Shown one piece after another: positions 32,167 to 38,304 of a DNA stretch of 38,304 nucleotides; within the stretch, counting starts at the first letter, position 1, and each line of letters begins with the position of its first letter. Both the position numbers and the translations under genes were made by a program. The notes under the pieces were generated by a model, which saw only the letters and a program-made list of their open reading frames with translations, did no database searches and had not been told where the DNA came from. This stretch comes from JBBQDZ01 sp038237515 (GTDB lineage Bacteria > Actinomycetota > Thermoleophilia > Gaiellales > Gaiellaceae), in contig JBBRYP010000044.1 of NCBI GenBank assembly GCA_038237515.1, positions 1 to 38,304 of the forward strand. The letters run 5' to 3'.

Positions 32167-34947
32167 GTGGAGCTCGGGATCCTCGGGCCGCTCGAGGTGT
32201 CTGTCAGGCGACGGGCGCTCCGGATCGGAGCCCGCAAGGTGCGCGCCCTCTTCGCCGTGCTCGCCGTCAACGCGAACGATGTCGTCTCGACCGACGTGCT
32301 CGCCCACGCCCTCTGGGGAGAGCAGCCGCCGCCGACGGTGGACAAGCTCGTGCACGTCTACGTGTCCCAGCTCCGGAAGGCGCTCGGAGTCGACGGGCGG
32401 AAGCTTCTCACGCGCCCGCCGGGGTATCTCCTCGAGCTCTCGTCTGACGAGCTCGATCGTGATCGCTTCGAGCACCTGCTCGACGAGGCACGTGAGGCGA
32501 GGCGCGCCGGCGACCTCGCGGCGTGCGCCGAGCTGCTCGAGCAGGCGCTCTCGCTCTGGCGCGGGGACCCGCTCGCCGACTTCGTCTACGAGAGCTGGGC
32601 GCAGCCGGAGGCCGCGCGTCTCGGCGAGCTGCGCCTGGCGGCGGTCGAGGATCGGGCCGAGGCCCGCCTCGGGCTCGGGCAGGCGGACGAGCTCGTCGGT
32701 GAGCTCGCCGCGCTCGTGGCAGAGCATCCGCTGCGGGAGCGCCTAAGGGCTCACCTGATGCTCGCGCTCTATCGCGCCGGGCGGCAGGCCGAGGCGCTCG
32801 AGGCCTACCGAGACGCGCGGCGCGTCCTCGTGGAGGATCTCGGGATCGAGCCGGGGGAGGAGCTCCAGCGGCTCGAGCACGCGATCCTGCGGCACGATCC
32901 CGCTCTCGACTCGCCGGAGCCTCTGCCGCCGAGCCTTCCCGACGTCGCGACCTCCCTCGTCGGGCGCGAGCGAGAGAGCGCGGAGCTGCAGGAGCTTCTG
33001 GCGAGGAGCGACGTCCGGCTCCTGACCCTCACGGGCCCGGGCGGAGTCGGGAAGACGCGGCTCTCCCTCGAGGTCGCTCGCGCCGCGGCGGGTCGTTTCC
33101 CGGACGGTGTGCACTTCGTTCCCCTCGCGGGACTCGCCCGGCATGAGCTCGTCCTGTCGGCCGTCGCCGAGGCGCTGTCCGTCAAGCAGGTCGCCGGCGA
33201 GCAGCTGGCCGAGAAGGTGAAGGCATCGATCGGTGCCGGTCGGGTCCTGCTCCTGATCGACAACCTCGAGCACCTGCTGGATGCGGCGCCGCAGGTCGCG
33301 GAGCTGCTCGCGAGCGCACCGAACCTCAAGCTTCTCGTCACGAGCCGCGCAGCGCTCCGGGTGTCGATGGAGGTCGAGTACGGGGTCGCTCCGCTCGCGC
33401 TTCCCACTCCCGGCGAACGGGTTCCGGTCGACCGGCTGCCCGACTACGACGCGCTCGCTCTCTTCGTCGAGCGTGCGCGACGAGTCCGGCCCGACTTCCG
33501 GATCACGGCCGAGAGCGTGTCGGAGGTGGCGGAGATCTGCGCGCGCCTGGACGGGCTGCCGCTCGCCATCGAGCTGGCCGCGGCACGGCTTCGTCTCCTG
33601 ACGACGACGGGGCTGCTGGCCCGGCTCGACCGCCGGCTGCCGATGCTGACCGGTGGGCCCCAGGACGTCCCCTTGCGCCAGCAGACGCTGCGCGCGACGA
33701 TCGACTGGAGCTACGGATTGCTTCGGGAGGAGGATCGATCCGTTCTCGCGGCGCTGGCCGTCTTCTCCGGCGGCGCCACCGCCGAGAGCGCCGAGGCCGT
33801 GTGCGCCTCCCCGCCCGGCGATGTGCTGGAGAGCCTGACGAGGCTGCTCGACAACAACCTCCTTCGGCTCGAGGGTGAGGCGGAGCCACGGTTCGGCATG
33901 CTCGACACGATCCACGAGTACGCCCTCGAACAGCTTGCGAGTTCGGGCGAGGAGGAGGTCCGCCGCCGCCACGCGGAGCACTTTGCCGTGCTCGCGGAAG
34001 CCTATGAGGAAAGCCTGCGCGGGGGCGACCAGCTGCCGGCGCTCGAGCTCTTCGCGCAGGAGGACGCGAATCTGCGAGCTGCGCTCGCGTGGGCGGCGGG
34101 GGTGGGGGAGCCCCACCTCGGGCTGCGCCTGGCCGGTGCGGCCTGGCGCTTCTGGTGGGTTCGCGGCCACCTGGTCGAGGCGAGGCGCATGCTCGAGCGC
34201 GTGCTCGCCCTTCCCGCGCCCGCGGGTGCCGCGGCGGCACGGGCGAGGACGCTGGAGGGAGCGGCGGCGATCGCGTGGGGCCAGGGAGATGCGGCGGCGG
34301 CTCGTCGCTTCGCCGAGGAGGGTCTCGAGCTCTTCAGGCAGGCCGAGGACGGGCGCGGGGTGGCCCGGCTGCTGAACCACCTCGGCCTCGCGGCGCAGGA
34401 GCAGCACGCCTACGACCGCGCGCAGGCGCACTTCGAGGAGAGCGGGGCGCTCGCGCGAGAGGTGGGCAACGAGCGCGGCATCGCCGTCGCGCTCGTCAAC
34501 CTCGGCGGGCTCGCCCTGATCCAGGAGGACTTCGAGCAGGCGCGCGAGGCCTGTGAGGAGAGCCTGGAGCTCCATCGCCGCAACCAGAGCGAGGACGGCA
34601 TCGCGATCTCGCTGCTCAACCTGGGCTTCGCGGCGCTCGGGCAGGGACGCAGAGAGGCTGCGCGGGCGTTGCTGGAGGAGAGCGCCGGCCTCTTTCGGAA
34701 ACTCGGGTTCCGCGAGTACGTCTCCTATTCGCTCGAGGGCCTGGCCGCGATCGCGGTCGCGGCCGGCGACGCCGGGGGCGCCGCCGGTCTGCTCGGCGAG
34801 GCGGCGGAGCTGCGAGAGGCGACCGGCGCCTCGCTCGGGCCCTTCGAGAAGCGGCTGCACGACGGCACCGTGGGCGCCGTTTCGGCGGAGCTCGGCGAGG
34901 CCTCGCTCGACACCGCAGGCCGCAGAGCCACGGGCGCCGCCGACTAG
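32167..34947 (+). CDS. AfsR/SARP-type transcriptional regulator with NB-ARC and TPR domains
   Basis: A 926-residue STAND regulator. Residues about 1-92 are an OmpR-type winged-helix DNA-binding domain, about 98-243 the BTAD domain (these two make a SARP), and about 262-560 an NB-ARC ATPase with Walker A GPGGVGKT (290-297) and Walker B LLLIDNLEHL. About 650-900 are TPR repeats (NHLGLAAQEQ, VNLGGLALIQ, LNLGFAALGQ). Such proteins activate nearby genes when the TPR/ATPase part receives a signal. The start is a GTG with a weak ribosome site. It lies beyond set 2 and could control that region, but no binding site is visible. Full length, no damage. It is convergent with the next gene, 31 bp apart. 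Confidence 0.9.
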   Translation: MELGILGPLEVSVRRRALRIGARKVRALFAVLAVNANDVVSTDVLAHALWGEQPPPTVDKLVHVYVSQLRKALGVDGRKLLTRPPGYLLELSSDELDRDRFEHLLDEAREARRAGDLAACAELLEQALSLWRGDPLADFVYESWAQPEAARLGELRLAAVEDRAEARLGLGQADELVGELAALVAEHPLRERLRAHLMLALYRAGRQAEALEAYRDARRVLVEDLGIEPGEELQRLEHAILRHDPALDSPEPLPPSLPDVATSLVGRERESAELQELLARSDVRLLTLTGPGGVGKTRLSLEVARAAAGRFPDGVHFVPLAGLARHELVLSAVAEALSVKQVAGEQLAEKVKASIGAGRVLLLIDNLEHLLDAAPQVAELLASAPNLKLLVTSRAALRVSMEVEYGVAPLALPTPGERVPVDRLPDYDALALFVERARRVRPDFRITAESVSEVAEICARLDGLPLAIELAAARLRLLTTTGLLARLDRRLPMLTGGPQDVPLRQQTLRATIDWSYGLLREEDRSVLAALAVFSGGATAESAEAVCASPPGDVLESLTRLLDNNLLRLEGEAEPRFGMLDTIHEYALEQLASSGEEEVRRRHAEHFAVLAEAYEESLRGGDQLPALELFAQEDANLRAALAWAAGVGEPHLGLRLAGAAWRFWWVRGHLVEARRMLERVLALPAPAGAAAARARTLEGAAAIAWGQGDAAAARRFAEEGLELFRQAEDGRGVARLLNHLGLAAQEQHAYDRAQAHFEESGALAREVGNERGIAVALVNLGGLALIQEDFEQAREACEESLELHRRNQSEDGIAISLLNLGFAALGQGRREAARALLEESAGLFRKLGFREYVSYSLEGLAAIAVAAGDAGGAAGLLGEAAELREATGASLGPFEKRLHDGTVGAVSAELGEASLDTAGRRATGAAD

Positions 34948-34978
34948 CTCGCACCGCGGGCGGCGCTCGAACCAGGGG

Positions 34979-36451
34979 CTATCGCGGTGGCGGCGGCGGG
35001 GGCGGTCCCTCCCCCGGCGAGGAGCTCTTCAGGTCTGCCTTGTACTGCTCTACCTGCCGCTGAAGGCGCACGATCAGCAGGTTCGGCGTCAGGCCGAAGA
35101 TCGCGGCGATGATGATCCCCGCGGGGTTCTTGCCGAGGTCGAAGATGGCGGAAAGCGGAACGACGCTGGGCGGCTTCGTCGACGGCGTCTTTGCGGGCGC
35201 AGCCGAGCTCGAGGCGCGGGTAAGCGCCGCGGTGGTGATCGTCGTGCCGCTCGCCGCTCGGGTGGTCGCGGGCGTGCCCGGCGTGGGCACGATCGTCGCG
35301 AGCATGGTTGTCGCGACGACGCCGCCGAGGGCCGCGAGGCCCGAGAAGAGCGGCGTGTGGATCAGCCGGGCGGCGGCCAGCCCGTAGTCCTCCTCCAGCA
35401 CCGTGTCCGCCGCCGAGGCGTCGCGGAGCTGCTTGAAGAGCCCGACGATCGCGCCGACGAGGTAGAAGGTCGCGGCGGCGGCGATCTCGGTCGCGTCGGC
35501 GTCGCGGATGACCACGATCGCGAGGAGGACGTAGGAGGTGACGCCGGTGAAGATCACGGTCGCGAAGAGGTTGTTGCGGCCGCGGACGAGCGCGCTCCGG
35601 CGATCGTCGCGGTAGTCGGCGATCGCGCCGCGGACCTGCGCGAGGACGGCGCGGGCCGCGTCCTGCGCCTCCCTCCCCGGTGCAACCGGCGGCGGCGGGC
35701 CTGCCGGCTCGTGCCGGGGGCCGCGCGCGAGGAGCTGCCGGAGCTTCTTCGGAGCGGATCCGCTGCCTCCCGCCTGCACCGGTCTCGCCGGCGGCGGCGC
35801 GGGGTGACCGGGCCTGGCGCCGGCCTGATCCGCCGCGCCCATGTAGTCGGCGGCGGCGGGGCTGACGACCGCGACCGCGCGGCGCAGGTCGGCGATCAGG
35901 AGCTGAGCCTGGGGGATCGCCGAGCTCTCGAGCCGCAGGCGGTCGCGCAGGGCCTCCCCCACGACCTCGGCCGCGGGCTCGACCTTCAGGAGCGCGCGCT
36001 CGAGGTCGTGCAGTCGCCGCCAGAGGTCGACGTACCCCGTCCCGAGGAGCCAGCGGAGGCCGACGCGGGCGGGGGAGACGAAGTCCCTGTCGAGCAACTC
36101 GACGCTCCTCCTGACCTCGGCGAACGCCCCGTCACCCCCGGGCGGGCAGCAGGCCTCGACGCGAGCGCGCAGGTGCGCAAGCTCCCCCTCGAGCTCCCCG
36201 TAGCTCGAGGGCACCGCCCCGTCCGCGCGCCCGTAGCGCATCGTCACGGGTAGGAAGAGCGAGCACGCGAAGGCGCCGATCGCCGTGCCGAAGAGCAGGC
36301 TGTGGACGCCGTCCCGGTTGAGGAGCCCGCTCCAGGAGTCGTGGGCGATCACGAGCAGCCCGGTCGCGACCGTCGCCGTGCCCGGGAACATGATCGAGCT
36401 GACGAGCAGGCCGAGCCCGCACAGCTTCAGCTTTCGGCGGAGCATCTTCAC
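34979..36451 (-). CDS. Six-TM membrane protein, unknown function
   Basis: A 490-residue protein I do not recognise. Hydrophobic segments lie at about 12-35, 49-69, 294-314, 321-340, 367-388 and 443-463. Between TM2 and TM3 is a large, charged, probably cytoplasmic region: helical up to about 200, then a Pro-rich linker (about 212-258). A Thr/Ser/Ala-rich loop (about 389-432) follows TM5 and is likely outside. After TM6 there is a short coiled-coil-like stretch (VRLQRQVEQYKADLK) and a run of seven Pro before the final Arg. The start is GTG at 36451; an in-frame ATG lies 6 nt further in. No enzyme motif is seen. A scaffold or transport accessory role is possible. Confidence 0.65.
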   Translation of the reverse strand: MKMLRRKLKLCGLGLLVSSIMFPGTATVATGLLVIAHDSWSGLLNRDGVHSLLFGTAIGAFACSLFLPVTMRYGRADGAVPSSYGELEGELAHLRARVEACCPPGGDGAFAEVRRSVELLDRDFVSPARVGLRWLLGTGYVDLWRRLHDLERALLKVEPAAEVVGEALRDRLRLESSAIPQAQLLIADLRRAVAVVSPAAADYMGAADQAGARPGHPAPPPARPVQAGGSGSAPKKLRQLLARGPRHEPAGPPPPVAPGREAQDAARAVLAQVRGAIADYRDDRRSALVRGRNNLFATVIFTGVTSYVLLAIVVIRDADATEIAAAATFYLVGAIVGLFKQLRDASAADTVLEEDYGLAAARLIHTPLFSGLAALGGVVATTMLATIVPTPGTPATTRAASGTTITTAALTRASSSAAPAKTPSTKPPSVVPLSAIFDLGKNPAGIIIAAIFGLTPNLLIVRLQRQVEQYKADLKSSSPGEGPPPPPPPR

Positions 36452-36546
36452 AGCGTGCCTAGCGAGTCACGTTCCTGTGCCTCCTCGCGAGCCTCAGGTA
36501 AACCACATCCGGACCGCCGTTACAAGAGCCCTGAAGCCTCGCTCCT

Positions 36547-37269
36547 CTACGGCCCGCCGCGCACGTAGATCACCTGGCCGCTGACAAAGGACGCGTCCTC
36601 GCTGCAGAGGAAGGCGATCACCGAGGCGAGATCCTCGGGATAGCCGACGCGGCGCAGCGGGATCTGCTCCTTCGCGAGCTCCTGGAACTGCTCGAACTCG
36701 ATGCCGACGCGCGCGGCCGTCGCCTCGGTCATGCGCGTGACGACGAAGCCCGGAGCCACGCAGTTGACGTTGATGTTGAACGGCCCGAGCTCGATCGCGA
36801 GCGAGCGGGCCATCCCCTGGATCCCGGCCTTCGCCGCGGCGTAGTTCGTCTGGCCGCGGTTGCCGAGGGCGGAGGTGGAGGAGATGAGGACCATCTTGCC
36901 GCTGCGCTGCTCGACCATCTGCCGCTGCGCCGCCTGCACTGATAGGAACGTCCCGCGAAGGTGCGTCTCGATCACGGTCGTCCAGTCGTCGTCCGACATC
37001 TTGTGGACGAGGTTGTCGCGAATCACTCCGGCGCAGGTGACCAGCACGTCGAGGCCCCCCAGCTCGCCGACGGTCCGCTCGACGGCACCCTCGACTTCCT
37101 CGCGCTTCGTGACGTCGCAGCGGATCTGCAGGGCCTGCGAGTCTCCGTCGTCGAAGTCGAGGTCGGTGACCGCGACCTTCGCGCCCTCGGCTGCGAGGCG
37201 CGTTGCCGTCGCCGCCCCGATCCCCCGAGCGCCGCCGGTCACGAGCGCCACCTTGCCGTCGAACCTCAT
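36547..37269 (-). CDS. SDR-family 3-oxoacyl-ACP reductase-like (FabG-type)
   Basis: A 240-residue short-chain dehydrogenase. The cofactor site is TGGARGIG (11-18), and CDVT (51-54) and the DVLVTCAG strand (Cys replaces the usual second Asn) follow. The catalytic residues are Ser (about 131-133), Tyr143 and Lys147 (NYAAAKAG). The end, FVSGQVIYVRGG, is FabG-like. The first basic-loop residue after strand 2 is Asp36 (VTDLD), which often favours NADH over NADPH. ATG at 37269 follows GGAGGTGGAG and overlaps the upstream dehydratase stop (ATGA). With the two dehydratase genes it forms a reductase/dehydratase unit for fatty-acyl or related chain elongation. Confidence 0.85.
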   Translation of the reverse strand: MRFDGKVALVTGGARGIGAATATRLAAEGAKVAVTDLDFDDGDSQALQIRCDVTKREEVEGAVERTVGELGGLDVLVTCAGVIRDNLVHKMSDDDWTTVIETHLRGTFLSVQAAQRQMVEQRSGKMVLISSTSALGNRGQTNYAAAKAGIQGMARSLAIELGPFNINVNCVAPGFVVTRMTEATAARVGIEFEQFQELAKEQIPLRRVGYPEDLASVIAFLCSEDASFVSGQVIYVRGGP

Positions 37270-37646
37270 AGCTCCACCTCCGCCTCGCCTGTCGTCACCT
37301 TGTCGCCCCGCTCGTTCTCGGCCCACACATCGACCGTGGCGCGACCGCCGGCGATCGACCGGACGGTGCCTCGGCAGGTGAGTGCGTCACCCGGCCTGAC
37401 CATCGCCGAGAAACGGACCGCGAGCCGCCGCACGCTTCGCGGCCCCGCGAGCGCCGCGACGTACTCGCCGAGGAAGCCCATGCTCAGCATCCCGTGCGCG
37501 ATCACCCCGTCGAGGCCGACGGCACGTGCCGTCTCGTCATCGGTGTGGATCAGGTTGTAGTCGCCCGAAGCTCCGGCGTAGCGCACGAGCTGCACCTTCG
37601 TCACCGCGTCCTTGCGCAGCGGCGCCAGCTCCTCGCCGGCTCTCAT
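37266..37646 (-). CDS. MaoC-type dehydratase, catalytic subunit (HadB-like)
   Basis: A 126-residue single hot-dog domain. It carries the hydratase/dehydratase motif with catalytic Asp29 and His34 (SGDYNLIH) and GLDGVIAHGM (45-54). It would dehydrate (R)-3-hydroxyacyl thioesters. ATG at 37646 overlaps the upstream gene stop (ATGA). In mycobacteria HadB is the catalytic partner of HadA or HadC. The gene pair here, HadA-like then HadB-like then FabG-like, suggests the same heterodimer, though mycolic acid synthesis itself should not be assumed. Confidence 0.88.
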   Translation of the reverse strand: MRAGEELAPLRKDAVTKVQLVRYAGASGDYNLIHTDDETARAVGLDGVIAHGMLSMGFLGEYVAALAGPRSVRRLAVRFSAMVRPGDALTCRGTVRSIAGGRATVDVWAENERGDKVTTGEAEVEL

Positions 37647-38041
37647 CTGACGATCAGGGTGGAGCGGGCGGTGAACACGGGTGCGCCATCCTCGTCGCGG
37701 CCGTCGATCTCGGCGATCACGAAGGTCATCGGGCCGAGCTTCCCCTCCTTCTCGTAGACGTCCGCGATCCGCGCCACGCAGGTGATCCGGTCGCCGGCGC
37801 GGAGAGGGCGCTCGTACACGTATTCCTGGCCCGCGTGGAGGAACCGCGCCGGGTCGATCTCCGCCAGTCCGGGCACCGCCATCCGGAAGCTCGTCGGGAA
37901 GGTGGGGGGTGCCGCCCCCTCCTCGCCGTAGGCCGGGTTCCGGTCGCCGATCGCCTGCGCGAGCTTCGCGATCGCCCCCTTCTCGACCTCGAAGCTCTCG
38001 GGCTCCGAGGCAGCGCCGATGAGCGAACGGTCGAGGGCCAT
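37643..38041 (-). CDS. MaoC-like dehydratase, non-catalytic subunit (HadA-like)
   Basis: A 132-residue hot-dog protein of the FAS1_DH_region type. It has Asp33 in IGDRNPAY, but the position of the catalytic His is Tyr38. PTFPTSFRM (47-55), the substrate-channel segment typical of HadA, and YERPLRAGD follow. The missing His fits HadA, which stabilises and binds substrate while HadB supplies catalysis. ATG at 38041 is the best start; the open frame continues upstream to the window edge but runs into the palindrome at 38200-38301 and is not family-like. Confidence 0.85.
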   Translation of the reverse strand: MALDRSLIGAASEPESFEVEKGAIAKLAQAIGDRNPAYGEEGAAPPTFPTSFRMAVPGLAEIDPARFLHAGQEYVYERPLRAGDRITCVARIADVYEKEGKLGPMTFVIAEIDGRDEDGAPVFTARSTLIVR

Positions 38042-38199
38042 GGAGCCGTACGCTATTCGGCCTGCACCAGCGGCGCATCGACATCCGCCGTCGCGACCTC
38101 GACGCGCTCGCGTAGCGCGATCGACCACCGCAGCGAGCTTCGCCGGTGGAGAGGTTCTCCCCGGTTTAGGGGCCTGTCCAAAAAGTGAACCAGGGCGCC
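38042..38199. other. Upstream gap of the HadA-like operon
   Basis: 158 bp between the start of the HadA-like gene and the long palindrome. It should hold the operon promoter, but I see no clear promoter or operator. A segment near 38170-38186 (GGGCCTGTCCAAAAAGTG) is A-rich compared with its surroundings. Confidence 0.35.
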
Positions 38200-38301
38200 T
38201 GACAGGCGTCACGCGCCTCGATCCGGCGTCCTCGGTCGCGCAGATATGCCTGCATATCGACGCTCCCTGCGTCCTTGCCTCGAGACGCGTGCCGCCTGTC
38301 A
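38200..38301. repeat. 102-bp imperfect palindrome
   Basis: The two 51-bp halves are reverse complements at 35 of 51 positions. Pairing is concentrated in an outer stem (38200-38221 with 38280-38301, 20 of 22 matched, ending TGACAGGCG) and a perfect inner stem (GATATGC 38243-38249 with GCATATC 38252-38258); the middle is loose. No transposase is nearby, and the element may run to the window edge. It could be a non-coding mobile remnant (MITE-like), an extragenic palindromic repeat or a structured RNA. Confidence 0.6.
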
Positions 38302-38304
38302 TCC

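Noticed and set aside
32743..34860. 705-codon open frame on the minus strand opposite the AfsR-type gene
   Set aside because: Low-complexity Arg/Leu/Glu-rich sequence with no domain; the plus strand has a full SARP/NB-ARC/TPR protein.
38160..38304. End of an insertion sequence
   Set aside because: There is a long palindrome but no transposase, no clear terminal repeat of a known family and no target duplication within the window.

Overview
The window is about 38 kb of very GC-rich DNA (roughly 70% by eye) with GTG and TTG starts, many 4-base ATGA/GTGA gene overlaps, an AfsR/SARP-type regulator, a cyclase/AAA/TPR regulator and a HadA/HadB-like dehydratase pair. Together these point to an actinobacterium, plausibly a deep-branching soil lineage such as Thermoleophilia; that placement is inference. 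No tRNA, rRNA, CRISPR array, transposase or phage gene was found.

Left flank (1-7739): a LapD-free, simple sensor histidine kinase on the minus strand, several small plus-strand genes, an operator-like palindrome (2411-2431), a tandem peptidoglycan-binding-domain protein whose second half is broken, a luciferase-like flavin monooxygenase, and a cyclase-AAA-TPR regulator split over three frames.

Core (7925-31634): two paralogous gene sets face each other. Set 1 (plus strand, 7925-13328) and set 2 (minus strand, 28998 down to 23708) share the order MoxR ATPase, DUF58 protein, signal/TM protein with a Cys pair, vWA protein with TM segments, short TPR-like protein, vWA protein. Each set is followed directly by a PQQ (quinoprotein) dehydrogenase-like gene. 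This is the gene order of methylotroph mxaRSACKL, the genes that mature the PQQ methanol dehydrogenase. Set 1 leads into a PQQ dehydrogenase fused to a blue-copper domain, a lipoprotein and a cytochrome c. Set 2 leads into a PQQ propeller that has lost the catalytic Asp and is fused to a paralogue of that lipoprotein. Between the two sets lie a thioredoxin-like protein (frameshifted), a small membrane protein, an Asp-box propeller protein (frameshifted), a tiny membrane protein, a SCO copper chaperone and a TlpA-type thioredoxin. A third PQQ enzyme diverges from set 2, next to a ligand-less cupredoxin and a second, deleted copy of the thioredoxin-like gene.

Working model (inference): exported quinoprotein dehydrogenases are loaded with metal/PQQ by two dedicated MoxR/vWA machines. 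Electrons pass to the fused cupredoxin and the cytochrome c, while SCO and TlpA provide copper delivery and thiol reduction.

Right flank (31718-38304): a dimeric alpha-beta-barrel protein, an AfsR-type STAND regulator, an unrecognised six-TM protein, a FabG-like reductase with a HadB/HadA-like dehydratase pair, and a 102-bp imperfect palindrome at the window edge. Several genes carry single-base frameshifts, which may be real decay or sequence error.
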